DNA of 64,000 nt from Stenogyne calaminthoides (lineage: Eukaryota > Streptophyta > Magnoliopsida > Lamiales > Lamiaceae), in contig JBBCBC010000001.1 of assembly GCA_037126765.1 (NCBI GenBank), positions 31,046,804 to 31,110,803 of the forward strand. The letters are read 5' to 3'. The notes under the pieces are model-generated. The model was not told the DNA's origin. It made no database searches and worked only from the letters and a program-made list of their open reading frames with translations. Of the stretch, positions 33,637 to 45,872 are shown one piece after another. A program made the position numbers and the translations under genes. Position 1 is the first letter of the stretch. Every line of letters begins with the position of its first letter.

Positions 33637-35559
33637 TAAAGCGTTGCTTGTCCCCAAGCAACAACAGAAAATAGAACAAGAGGGAGGAATTGTGAAGTAT
33701 GCAATGTATGGACACCAAAACTTATGCAATGGACTTCAAGGATCATATCAAATGAACAAGGAATCATAAGTGAAATCTCATACCACAATCAAACATGCAA
33801 TGATCAAGATAACACAAGTTCAAGTGCATTATCTCACTCTGTTATGGAAGTAAATCACTCAAAGCTCACGTGTTTCAAGGGATGTGTTTACTCTCTTTCA
33901 ATCAATTCACTCCATGCAACATCCATAGGCTTGCCCCTCATCTCAATTCTCCACCAATTATTTTGGTAGGTAATCAAATCAAGAAGGTCTTTCACAAGGT
34001 GGTAATGTAGGCTCTTTGGACAAAGGTAGGGTAAAATTTGGGGAAAAGTGATTCAATTCCTTGTAGAGCAACAAGTGTTGGTAAATCACTCAAGAATTTC
34101 TAAAAAAAAAAAAAACTCACACTCATTTCTCTTTCTTTTCTCATTTCAATGCTCACAAGTACCCAATTCGCCTTCTCTTTCTTTTCTTTTCTTTTTATCT
34201 TGAAGCCATTTTTCTTTTTCAAGTTTCTTTGAAACCTTGTTTACATCATTTTTTTTTCTTTTCATTTTTCAAGATTCCTTCTTTCATTTTTCTTGCTCAA
34301 CCTTCCCTTTTTTTCATTTTTTCAACCATTTCACATTGACAACTCAAAATTCACTCATTTACATTTTGTCCTTCCATTATTTACCAACCATGAAGCTCAA
34401 CAAGTCAATAGGGATCAAAGTGTGGCTCAACAAATAAATGGAAAAAATGACTAAATTAATGTAGCTTGCCAACAAAAATAGGCTTAAAGGCTCAAGTGGG
34501 CTTACTACAGATTGACTTCATTAGGTGGGATTTATTTGGTCAAGTGACTTATCAAAAATGGCCTCCAATCATCTTTAATACCTTCCCAAAAATATAATCT
34601 CAAACAAGACAAAGGAGCAAGTTCTAGCATGCATTTTATAAATGATCCACTCAAGCAAGAAATTAAATCATGATATGAATGATTCAAATGGCCCAAGTCT
34701 CTCAAGTTTAGCAATAGGAGATAGTCACACCATCCCTAGTCCATCAATCACAAAGCATGTCATCAAGTAGTAAAATCTTCCAACCAGTAATCACCTCATC
34801 ACATCCAATTATTACCAATCATCCAAGCAAAAATCTCAACATCACAACAAAAGCATCCATCACAATCCAATCAATACCCAAGGAGGAAAAATATCACACA
34901 ATCAACCAAGAATATACGACTATGCAACCCACCAACAAGCAATGACCTCAATAAATTGGAAAGGTGGGTGCGCCGATGCAAATAAAATGTAAAATAATGA
35001 CTACCCTCCCCCCAAACTTAGACAGTGCTAAGCAATTATAAGTTTAAAAAAATGAGTAGTTTACCATGAAATTGAACCAAGCACCATGAACCATTAAGCG
35101 CTAAACTAACCACATCTTATCAATTAAGCTCATCAACATACAACCTCCACTAGTAGCAAGTATACCAACAAAACGAGAGCCCATCACGACAAAATTCATG
35201 TACAAGTATTTTCACCATTTAAGCTAGGTTATATTTCTGAAAGAAAATTCTGATACATTTTCTAAGTTTAAAATACTTTACAAAACATTACCAAAATCTC
35301 AAAACGGGGGTGTGCCGGTGCAACATAAAAAACGCATAAGAAAATGCACACCCCCCAAACTTAGACTTTGCAAAGCAAATCTAAGTTCGGAGAAAGTGCT
35401 TGTACCTAAAGTGACCTTTGAGTACACATCTTCCTTTAAAGCTCCATAATCCACCAAGCCTCGAACACACGACCCCATCACCTACAAAAAAATAACACTA
35501 AACAAAACACTATCAAACGAACACACAAACACATAAAATCGGTAAAAATGGGTTGTCTT
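33637..35559 (-). other. Element H: 3' non-coding tail with three PPT-like tracts
   Basis: No coding signal. On the minus strand the words CTAAGTTTGGGG or TTTAAGTTTGGGG followed by a G-run occur three times: at 33625-33645, 35007-35025 and 35352-35370. This is a typical wording for the tract before the 3' LTR in plant Ty3/gypsy elements. A CT-rich low-complexity zone lies at 34110-34340. Confidence 0.6.
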
Positions 35560-36672
35560 TCATTGAGCGCTAGGTTTAACATCCTTTGCCGAATGGAGCT
35601 TAAAGTCGCTCAACTTTATTCAGAACATCGACACCAACGTTCCCAACTTGGAATGTGGAAAGGTAATGCTTGACCCGGTGACCATTGACCATGAATTGGT
35701 CACCCTTTTCATTCTTCAATTCCATGTAACCCCTTGGAAAGACCTTGGTTACCTCAAATGGACCAATCAACGAGATTTCAACTTTCCGGGAAAGAATTTC
35801 AACCGGGAATTAAAAAGTAGCACCTTATCTCCAACCTTAAACTCTTTCTTCGTAATCCTTTGATCGTGCCAATGCTTCATCCTCTCTTTGAAAATTCGGT
35901 AGCTCTCATAGTCATTCTCCCGAAACTCCTCTAGCTCGTGAAGTTGGAGCAACCGATTTTCACCCATCTTTTCGCCATCCATGATCAATTGTTTAATGGC
36001 CCAATAGGCTTTGTGCTCTAACTCCACCGAAAGATGGCAAGATTTTCCAAAAACGAGTTGGTACGGAGACATGTTCAATAGATATTTGTAAGCCGTTCGG
36101 TAGGCCCACAAGGCATCATTAAGGCGAATCGCCCAATCTTTGCTATTCGAGTTCACCGTCTTTTCCAAAATATACTTGATTTGACGATTTAAGACCTCCG
36201 CCAAACCATTCGTTTGTGGGTGATATGCGGTGGCTACCTTGTGTTTTGGAAGTTTAGGTTGGGGTTTTGGTTGTAGTTCCCTTGGAATTGTTGATTCACT
36301 TGGTAGTTTCCTTGATAGTTGCCCCTCAACTTGATTGACATTCATTGGCATCTCCATGTTCCCTCCCAATATTCCTCTCCTTTGGCTTTCCGCTAACGAA
36401 TCAACCTTGTTCATTAAAACTTTCATAGCTTCCGCCATTGCGTTGCTTGGATCACTATAAACTTGGGAAATCTTTTGAACATCGGACGGCCAAGTGAAGG
36501 TGTTGTTAGCAATCCGATCAATCAAAGTTATCCCTTCTGTACCTGTCATGTCAAAAACCGATCCACCCGACGATGAATCGATGAACTTCCTTACCTCTTC
36601 GCTCAAACCATAGTAGAAATAACTCACTATTTGATCGTTTACGAAATTGTGTTGTGGGCACCTCCTTAACAT
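35560..36672 (-). pseudogene. Element H: gag end fused in frame to integrase C-terminus
   Basis: A 301-codon open frame (36672 to 35767) begins with the end of a Ty3/gypsy gag (LRRCPQHNFVNDQIVSYFYYG) and a Pro/Lys linker. At about 36240 it passes with no frame loss into the integrase end: KVATAYHPQTNGLAEV, WAIRLNDALWAYRTAYK, SPYQLVFGKSCHLSVELEHKA, KEFKVGDKVLLFNSRLK. The rest of the integrase tail is read in another frame down to about 35560 (GPFEVTKVFPRGYMELKN). Gag zinc finger, protease, RT and the catalytic D and D residues are missing. A clean internal deletion is the simplest cause. The long open frame is notable next to the decayed neighbours. Confidence 0.85.
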
Positions 36673-37277
36673 GGTGTTATATCTCTCCTAAGCTTCGTAT
36701 AAGTTTTCCCTACCCCGTTGTTGAAATTGGGCGATCTCCTTCTTGAATTGAAGTGTCATTGTGGGTGGGAAGAACTTCATCAAGATTTTTTTACCTAAGA
36801 CATCCCATGATCCAAGGCTATCGGGAGGTAGGGACAAGATCCAATCCTTCGCCTTATCCCTGAAGGTAAATGTGAAAAGTTTGGCCCTCCATGCATCGTC
36901 CATCACACCCCAATCTTGACCGTATCCGCATACTCTAGAAATTGGAAAATGTGCCTATTAGGATCTTCATTCTTGCCTTCCCCGAATTGTTGTTTTTGAA
37001 GCATTTGAATGAGCCCCAGCTTGATTTCGAAATTTTTAGCCGCTATAGGTGGATGAGCAATGCCATCATAGTGCCTTTGCACTTGTGGGTTGAAATATTC
37101 CCACATATGACGTTTCCTATTTTCACCCCCTCCCAAATTCAGTCGGTTGTTTTGATTTTCTCTCATTGCTCTTTGTTGGGCAAATCTTCGATTCCGATTT
37201 CTTCTCCTAGCTGTTGCTTCGATCTCAAGGTCAATTGGAATTGGTTTAATACCACTTGTCCTTATGTTCACGCACAC
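36673..37277 (-). pseudogene. Element H: gag N-terminal and central part
   Basis: The minus strand reads an Arg-rich start (37277), PPIAAKNFEIKLGLIQMLQ, then the Retrotrans_gag domain: WRAKLFTFTFRDKAKDWILSL, KFFPPTMTLQFKKEIAQFQQ and ENLYEA. A TAG at 36688-36690 stands where the family has Trp before ERYNTMLRRCP. There is a frame change at about 36904. This forms the particle in an intact element. Confidence 0.85.
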
Positions 37278-37400
37278 CTAGCAAATGAACAAAGACCACA
37301 ATCTCCAATCCAACTATTAGCAAGGTTAGTTACTAAAGAGATAAAAAGAACATAAGTATTCACGTTCAATGAACAATCAGTTATACTCAACACCACTAGT

Positions 37401-37417
37401 CCTCAGCAACGGCGCCA
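37401..37417 (-). other. Element H: primer binding site, Asp tRNA type
   Basis: The minus strand reads TGGCGCCGTTGCTGAGG. The TGGCGCCGTTGC form is the PBS used by Athila/Tat-type Ty3/gypsy elements, assigned in the literature to an Asp tRNA. Confidence 0.75.
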
Positions 37418-37904
37418 AGAACTTGAAACGTGTTTTACCACACTAGCCTCTCAAGTATAAGAGGGTCGTTGAGTGCCCGGTTTAATATTGATCCATGGGA
37501 CTAGGTGGTGGAATATACCCCCAATCGGTATGTGTCGGTGCCTAATTAAAGTGTCGAACATATTTTGGTTTTTTAAGAAAAATACAATTTATCAACTAAG
37601 CAAAGAGAAATAACAACAATATAAAAGAACGAGCTAGCAAGTAAAACAACTAAATGAAAATGTTTTGTGTTTTGAGTGTGTGAGAGGTGTTCAGTGTTGA
37701 TTCTCGTGTGATGATCGACTAATGATTGCTCAGGTGATTGTCTCTATGTATGGCTACTCCCTAAGAACGATCACTCTAAATCTACCATTCCCGTACTTGG
37801 TAAGCCTAGGTTCCAGTTACGTTTTACTCCTAAGATCGGGATGTGAACTCACCCTTTCTAACCCGGGTAATTGCAAAGGTAAGATCCTCTAATTACCTAA
37901 ACTA
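37418..37904 (-). repeat. Element H: 5' LTR remnant
   Basis: About 490 bases between the PBS and the CACTA end; no coding signal. The outer part of the LTR is beyond the CACTA insertion and was not found in the window. Confidence 0.6.
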
Positions 37905-38860
37905 CACTACAGGAAATTCGACATTTCGCGACGAAAATATTCGTCACTAAAACATCATTTTTCGTCACAATTGATAATTTGTGACGTTTTTTTTTGTAGC
38001 AAAGATCGTCATTTATAGTGCGTGGTATTTTGAAAAATGTGACGGTATATTAATTAAATCATGAAAAGGGCATCATTTGGTGACGAAAAAAGTTCATCGT
38101 CCCCTAAATGTGTCCATCTATTGTGACACATAAATTGTCACCTTAGGCATCACAAATTCGTCACTTAATATGACATTTCGTCACTAAAGTTCAACTTTAT
38201 GTGACGATTTAAATAAGTGTCACAAAAAAGGTTACTTTAGTGACATTAATTTTGTCACAATTAGCTTGATTATTTAGTCACATTTTCTATATTCGTCACG
38301 AAAGAGTTGTTATTCGGTGACGAAATGTTGATCGTCGTTATATGCGTACATATAAAATGACAATAAAAATTGTCACTAAATAGTTTGATTTAGTGACAAA
38401 ATTTTTATTGTCGCAAAATGATGTGGAAATTGTGACGAACTATTGTTGTCACTATAATGTATTATTCAAAGGATTTAAAATAATATTCATCACTAGAAGT
38501 TTAGATGTAGTGACAATATATTGTTAAATCATATTTGACATTTTTTTAAAATCATGAAAGAATTGCCAAAAAATGACGAAAAAAAAGATCGTGGTTATAT
38601 ATATATATAGGTAAAGTGACAACTGATTTTCGTCTCAAAAAATTGGACTTTAGTGACGAAATACTCATCGTCGTTAAAGACGTAAAAATGGTGACAAAAT
38701 ATTTTTTGTCATTAACAAATATTATTCAAAGGATTTATGATGATAATCGCACTAAAGAAATTGATATAGTGACAACATGTATCGTCATGATTAATTAACA
38801 TACCGTGACTATTATTTCAATATAAAAATGATACATATTGTGACGATTTATTTCATCGTG
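37905..38860. repeat. Element I: terminal inverted repeat and subterminal repeats
   Basis: After the CACTA terminus the words CGTCACTAAA, GTGACGAA and TTTAGTGACA recur many times in both orientations up to about 38860. Such arrays bind the TnpA-type protein in En/Spm elements. Confidence 0.85.
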
Positions 38861-39849
38861 AAATAATTATTCCTATTATCAATTTATTTGAATTTTTATA
38901 TATATTAAATCAGTAATTAATACTAAATAATAAATATTACAATAAAAACTAAATTAATTAAAGATAAAAAAATATATTGCATTAACAAAAAAACTCCGTC
39001 AAACAATTAAAAATCGATCAACAATATTTGTTATGAAAACTACATGAAAACAATAAACTAAAAAAAACAATGTCTTATATGTCTTCAAAAATAAATTCCA
39101 TGCACTTCAAACGACGAATCTGAAATCTTCTCCTCCTTAGATATCACCTATAAAAAGGATATCATATCAAAAGTTGAATTTATAAGAAAGCATAACTCCG
39201 TAATGTATCACTTTCATACTGCTGTTAAAAAAATAAACGTGTTTTCACAAATACATCATGTGATCAATTCTCCAAATCCAGAGCAAGTCACACAAGCATG
39301 AAACAATTTAAGCTATACTAAATCTCGGATCTCAAAGTAATTCCTTAACACAATCAAAATCTAAGAATGAGTATAGCAAAATTACACTAACTTGTTTTAA
39401 TCATTACATCCACGAACTAAAATGCAGCAATATTTACTTCACACACCGTAACTAGCACAATTTGGTAGTGAAATATACAAAGTACAGTACTACCATTATC
39501 TATATACATGCAATACACATATAACCTAGCTAAAAAATTAATTTGTATCACACACATATTATGTTTGAATCAAATCAGCAGTTGCAATGCTCTAAAAAAT
39601 CAGCAATTACAGCATCTACAAGACCTAATTGCACTTCGAAATAACATCAACAAGACCTAATCTCGAGAGTGAGAAACTAGTAGTTATCACATTCTCTTAT
39701 TTGTTACACATGTTGAACACAAATAAATCATAATATCTGCCCTCTTCTAACACATCCAGGTTTAAAGCTACACATATGAGTAGTACTACTAAAAGAAAAA
39801 TGAAAATAATAAAGTAAAGGCTAAAGAGAAAAATAGAACCTAACCTTAA
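38861..39849. other. Element I: AT-rich non-coding stretch
   Basis: About 1 kb, very AT-rich, with no coding signal; presumably element interior or 3' flank of the TnpA-like gene. Confidence 0.5.
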
Positions 39850-41945
39850 TTATATGTCAATCCCTTTGTCCCTCATGAAAGCCATTACTTTGTTCATAGT
39901 CAAGATTTTTGCTCGAGAGAGTTTTTTAAAAGGAGAATCTCATTTTGCTCAGAGAGTTTGGCAGTCAGATTATCATTTTGAGCTTGTAGTTCTTCCACTT
40001 GAGCTCTAGAGTGTTGCAACTCTTCTGTTGTTTCTCTTAGCTCATCTTCATATTCAGCAGAAGAATTGTACAATGAACTCCGTCTACTCGGAGGCTTTGA
40101 ACCGTAACCATACCCTTTGGTATATCCAAATTTCATGGCCCAACACCTCCAAGACTATCTCAGGTTCGGTCCTCTCTATTCCGAGCTCAACATATTCATC
40201 TCGCTTACGTTTCATTGTTTCCTAGTATTTAAGCATAAATAAAGTAAATAAAATGCTCAACTGAATTGAAAAAGAAGTAAATTAACCTCAATAATAACAT
40301 AATCAAATATCATAAATGTCTACACGACTTACCCAATTTTCTTTTGCCTTTGTCGGATATCCACATTATTATTTTTTGTCTTTGGGTTTTCTCATACAAG
40401 TAAATCCTATCGCATACAGTTCTTTAAGTTCAAGAGACTACAAAAAATATTAAAAATTAGCTACTTCATCACCATACCCATGATTGAAATAAAATATTCG
40501 AAAAAACTCATAATTACCTTCTTTTAATGTTTATATGATTTAATTATTGACATATCATTCAAGATTGCATATAAAAACAAAAAGCGAGAGCTCAACATCA
40601 ACGTTGATATCATTAACCATATTCTTTTTTTATTGTTGTAAATTTGTAATATAACATTTTAGTTGATTAAGGTACCAACAAATATGCGGAAACCAACACA
40701 TACTTAAGGAACTTATATTAAAGCAAACACATACTTAAGGAACTGACAGTATACTTGAAAACATATACTCACAAGTTCATGCGACGGACCGAGAAAGGCT
40801 TTAAATCGTTCAATGATTGATTGATAGCATTTTATCCCTGTTGCTTTTATTGATTTCACTTAAACGCTGCAAGAGCATTATAATTGTAACAAAACAAATC
40901 AGAACTTTTGCATTTAAAAGTGTTAGCCATTAAAATTATAAAATTATGTGCATTAAAATTAGCAAAGTTAACGTTACCTTGAATTCAGGTGAGGCAAAAT
41001 AATCACAGAGTTTTTCCCAGTTATCTTGGTTGGGACAGGCCTTTGGTTTGTGATCCTTAGCCTCCTGTAGATCTGGATACTTAAGAAAGTGCAGATGCAA
41101 CTTATAACGCTGTTGCCTAGAACTTTCTCTCAATCGATCGACCAGGCTCCGCTTCACTCCAAATTTTATCAACATTCAAATCCATATGCATCTACAACTC
41201 GCATAGAACATGCAAATTAGAATAAAAGAAGGTCAAAATAATATATTAAACACATAATTTTTTTCAACTCATACCTGCAGATGATCAAACCCTGGCTTCA
41301 ATCCAGTTTCCTGATCTACCTCTTTCCATCGTATTGGTATGGGGAGAACTTTTCGTGTTACTATTCCAATATTAGTTGCCAATTTCGACGATTGTACCGC
41401 ATTTGTTGGTCTCCCAACTGTTGGATCCACCTCAATCTTAAACTTACCGAAAAGCATCAAAGTACTTGAAAGAATCCATTTCGGTTGTTTCACCACGAGT
41501 CCTTTTCTTTGAATCTGGAGCTACACGTGAACAAAAAGCATATTTTTACAAGATATAAATTCTTATACACGACTATTATTTTAAAGATAATGAAGAACAC
41601 GTAATAAACACCTAAAAATATAATACTTTACTGCATTGCGAAAGCGCATCTTCGTTTGATGCATGCGGGACGCTCTCCGTAGATGGAATTGGAGAAGTTT
41701 CACGTACGGGTTCTGAAGCCTCAGATGCTAAGTCTGAGAAATTGTTTGCACTTCGAGTAAGAGGTATAATAGGATTTTGAGGACAACTAGGGTTGTGTTT
41801 GCTTGGTAAAGTGTTTGGACGCCCTTTTTTGGTGTTTCATCTTGAAGTCCTCAGAACTCTAGCATTAGTTAAAGCTCCCTTGAAAAGAGATTGTCTGGAA
41901 ACAAAGCGCTTCTGTTTCAAGTTCGATGGACCTCCGGGAGCCATA
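39850..41945 (-). pseudogene. Element I: Ptta/En-Spm (TnpA-like) gene, split
   Basis: Minus-strand pieces appear in family order. From an ATG at 41945: MAPGGPSNLKQKR, with a TGA after about 35 codons and a Ser/Pro-rich part. At 41500-41270: RPTNAVQSSKLATNIGIVTRKVLPIPI. At 41175-40980: SSRQQRYKLHLHFLKYPD, then NWEKLCDYFASPEFK. At 40136-39900: a polar helical segment with coiled-coil character. The central two match the plant transposase Ptta/En/Spm domain pattern (length, W, CDY, SPEF). AT-rich gaps between them look like introns. In En/Spm the TnpA protein binds subterminal repeats. The early stop may be outside the true exon or may be a lesion. Confidence 0.68.
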
Positions 41946-44082
41946 TCTCAAACCTGAAAAATGAAGAATTGTTAACTCAATCTAATAAAAGAAAGAAGAA
42001 ACATAGGAGGGGCCACAACCCGGCCCAAGGTTATAGGGCAAGAGGCTGAAGCCCAAAAAAAATAGAAAAAAAAGCCCAATAACCAACAAAAGAAGCCCAA
42101 AGGCCCACTATGCCCACTGTGCAACAAGACGAATAGGTCAACCAAAGCCAATTACTTGAAATCAGGTTCTCTATCCAGGCTTACCCCCCTAACCAACCTA
42201 GACCTACATGTTTTGTGGGAATGAAAGTCATTCAAAGTCTCTATTAAACTCACCAATGGTGTCTATCCTTTCATGGGAAAATACGATCATGTATGAGTAA
42301 AGGTGGGTATGCAGCACACTAGCAAACATTAATAGTAATAGATGTGAGATATGAGCCATGTATATTGGAAATAGATATGAGCCAATGTTAACAGTTTTAA
42401 TAACATTGAGGCAAAACCTGGACCACACTATTGAAAAGGAATGATTATTCATTTATACTTGTGGCTGAAACACCACCATGTCTTTGCATGATTACTTAAA
42501 GTAATAATGCACAAGGCAAGAGTCATCCAACCTAAACATTTCATAGTGTTGGACCAACTAGCATTTAATTTGTATAACTAATTGGGCAAGAAAAGAAGGT
42601 CTCACAGAAACTCAACCCCCTTTTAGAGGCTTATACCATACATAATACTACATCTATTTACTGCTTACACCTTTATATGTGGATAGATATCTAGAAAAAA
42701 TCTGATCTGAGTATAGTATGCTCCAATAGAATCAACAACTCAGTTTTAAATCTGAGATCAACATGGGAAGAAACAGACAAACAAATCTTGTATGAACAAA
42801 CATACAATATACAATGACATATCATATCAGTACATATATTACTACACACAGTGATAATAGATTAATAATAAAAAAAATTATCTATTACTACACACAGTGA
42901 AAACAAGTATTATGTTAATTTGGATCAACTATTTTTGATGTATTAGCCTAATGAGTGATTTATTAACCAATTTTAACCCTAATGTAATTTCAGTAATCTC
43001 AATATAACTATACCATTCAGTAATTCCAGCAAATACTCTTTGTTCTTTACCTAGCTAAGCCTGTAATGAAATGATTTCAACATTTCTCACATAGTATGCA
43101 CACCTATGATGATCGATTATCAATAATAGGAATATAATCGACAAAAGAATATCACATTTCAAAGAGCCTCCATAACCGATTGCCACAATAGCCTTTTTTG
43201 AAGATTGCATGAAATTAAAAAAAACAAGTAGCACTTGATTCAAAAAAGAAACACAACACCTTACCTTAGATCGAGAAATTATACATTTCATACCAAGGTC
43301 ACTCTTGATCAATTCTAAAGAATAAAAAATGATCGAAATTCTAATCTTACTTATAATGCTTATAAATTATGAAATTAAGTTCCAAAGTAGTATGCTTTAT
43401 TTGAAAAAAAAAGAGAGTCCATTAGGATTGACGGTGGACAACCAAATATTTGTATGCATTAAGCCACCCAATCAACATATAATACAATATAACAACCGAT
43501 AACTTTATGCGTTCTTTCAGTAGTACATCAAAATTTCAAAAATATTACTCATATCATTCAAATTAGCGTAATTGGTTTGTCCTACAATTACCAATTACGA
43601 TTTAAACTAAGTAAAAGCGTATAAGACAAGTACAATTCAACTATATTAGCGAGCAAGCAAAAAAGCAAAATTGAATCGTTAGGGTTACGAGAGACCTCTT
43701 GATGAGAGTTGAGAGGAAACAATTGAAGAGAAGGGTTATTGATCGAAAATATAAAAAACAAGGGTTTGAGAGTTGAACGTGTATTTAAACAAAAACGTGG
43801 GTACGTGAATATCTCTGAATAAGAAGGAAATATCCTTAATTCACGTTCTCAAAATCTATTTTAAAAATTTGAAGACCCGCCAGCGGCCCATTTTGGCTCC
43901 AAAACCAATTCTGAATTGATAAATATGGGCGGGCTTGACGTATTATTCTGCTCACGACTGAATTCCCAAAAATCCAAACTTTCCAAAATTAATCTAACGA
44001 ATTTAACCCTAATTTTCTCAACCAAATTAATCATTTTCTTATAATTTATCAATATAAAAATAAGGTAATTCAATCCAATTCG
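41946..44082. other. Element I: non-coding 5' region of the TnpA-like gene
   Basis: About 2.1 kb with no family I can name. A stretch rich in GGCCCA words is at 42010-42110. Near 43680-43770, read on the minus strand, there is a C/T-rich leader-like segment that could be the gene's first exon. Confidence 0.4.
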
Positions 44083-45857
44083 TGTATGGGGGGGAATACA
44101 CGTGTTCAGTGATTTTTAAACTTTTCTTTCACTGAGGTCAGATGGGTCAGGTTATCCTGATATTTTTGTCCTGAGAAGCACAGATTGCCCCTGAGTCAAA
44201 GTCTACTGAGACAAGAGCAGCTTTCAGAAGCTTCAGATTAGCCTAACTGATCCTGAATTTATCAGAGATCTTGAGGAGCTTGGATCAGCTAATTAACTTA
44301 CTGAACACTCAGTAGAGTTAATTCAGTTTGGTAACTATCTCTGTTCTAGCTACTCAAGTGTGCGGAATGGTTGGCCCTAAGTTTATACTCGTTTTAGCTT
44401 TGCTGAAAATTTTCTTCCTTTAATAAAGCAGTGATTAAGGCTGTGATCAATTTGATGCAAGTTCAGTGGATTGGTTCCAACTGAATATCAGTGAAATATG
44501 CTTTCAGTGAAAAACATGCAACATATAATAATGCAGTACAGAAAGCAAACAACACAACAATTATAGTGGTTCAGAGACTCAAGCTCCTACGTCCACTCTC
44601 TCTGATTTTCAGAGAAATTCCTTAACCACTTCCTAAAGCTTTCAGGCTAACTCACTGTAGCTTACTCACTTTTCTACTTTGAGTTTTCTGACGGACTGAC
44701 TGCAGTTTACTAACTCAAACACACACAAGTGTTCAGACTACCACAAGTAGCTTACTAACTTCTTCTCTAGAGTTTTCTGGCTAACACACTGTAGCTTACT
44801 CACTCTTTACAACTCTAACTCACCAACAAATCACACACAAACTACCTTAACAAAGGGTTTGGGTTTTGAGTTGATTTCCAACTAGGGTGAGATATCCTTT
44901 ACAATAAGAACGTATGCAAAGGCTAGGATATCTCTTCTAAGCTTTGGATATTTCTATCAATCTAGGCTTAGAATAGTGAGCTCTCTCCAATGTGAAACAC
45001 TTGGGAAATTCAAGGGTTTTCGAGTGCTTCAATTTGCAATAATACGAATGAGCTCTTGAGTTGCTTTCAAATTTCCCGTAACCTTTCAATGTAGAAGGTC
45101 ACTAGTATTTATAGGCAACCTTCACCAAGGTCACTCTTTAAAAACTATCCGTTGGAAGAGATAGCTTCATGAGTTTCCTCTTCTGGTGTTTGATGAACGA
45201 CTATTTTTAGGGTTTGAACACTCCCTTGCATGATTTAGGAAATATGCAGCCATGTAGCCAATCACCAATTTTTGCAGTCTGGAACTTAGTACTACTGACA
45301 AATTTCAGGGTCCTGTCGCTTTCAGTGTCAGTAAAGTACAATTTTTTCTTCCTCTGATTGGTTCTTGTCTTCAGTGAATGTAGACAAACAAAACGGCTCT
45401 TTTTGGTCAATCTATCTGAATGAGACAACTTTAAACAACACTTAGACTTAGTTCCTTTTGTCTGCACTAGAATGTTTTTGGGTAATATCTACTTTTCTGA
45501 ACATGTGAATTTTTCTCAGTTTTGTAGTATTCAGATAGATATTATTCAGTGTCTCTGAACATTCAGGGTATACTGAGTATTCAGTATCTTACTGAGTCTT
45601 CAGTAACTACTGAGTCTTCAGTGTCTTCAGTAACTTACTGAGTCTTCAGTGTCTTCAGTAACTTCTGAGTCTTCAGTGTCTTCAGTAATCTTTAGAATCT
45701 AACCTGATCTATATCTGCTGACTATACATGGTGCAGATAACTTCCTGAACACTCTATACTGAAACCTGACACAGACTATCAAGATTATCCTGAACATGTC
45801 ATACTCAGGGGTTTTGGGACCTAATCAAAACTTCTTTATTAAATTCATTTCCCAACA
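44083..45857 (-). repeat. Element B: 3' LTR, missing ~31 bases at its outer end
   Basis: On the minus strand it starts TGTTGGGAAATGAATTT at 45857, directly after the PPT. It matches the right LTR with a few differences per 100 bases. At 44083 it stops at the TGTATGGGGGGG block; the right LTR runs 31 bases farther to CCAACA. TATA box at 45106-45115. Confidence 0.92.
44637..44804 (-). repeat. Element B 3' LTR: four ~44-base hairpin units
   Basis: Same array as in element A. On the minus strand the first and fourth units carry GCTA paired with TAGC where A has GTTG or GCTG paired with CAGC; the second has CTAC with GTAG where A has CTGT with ACAG. Confidence 0.75.
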
Positions 45858-45872
45858 ATTTCCCCCTTTTTG
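45858..45872 (-). other. Element B: polypurine tract
   Basis: The minus strand reads CATCAAAAAGGGGGAAAT immediately before the LTR start, the Sirevirus-like wording shared with A and C. Confidence 0.9.

Larger units (their letters stand above)
33637..37904 (-). mobile_element. Element H: Athila/Tat-like Ty3/gypsy element, internally deleted
   Basis: Minus-strand order: LTR remnant (37418-37904), PBS (37401-37417), gag, integrase tail, a long non-coding tail with PPT-like motifs. Protease, RT, RNase H and the catalytic part of integrase are absent. The left LTR is not seen; the right LTR is cut by the CACTA element at 37905. Confidence 0.82.
37905..44082 (-). mobile_element. Element I: CACTA (En/Spm) element, one end present
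   Basis: The left end is CACTACAGGAAATTCG, preceded by CTA, a plausible 3-bp target copy. It is followed by about 900 bases of subterminal repeats and a TnpA/Ptta-like gene on the minus strand. The expected CTGTAGTG at the far end was not found before 44082, where element B starts, nor after 59896. The TNP2-type transposase gene is absent. Confidence 0.8.

Noticed and set aside
34110..34340. CT-rich stretch with open frames (for example a Phe-rich frame at 34237-34437)
   Set aside because: Low-complexity T/C sequence; no domain and no homology to neighbours.
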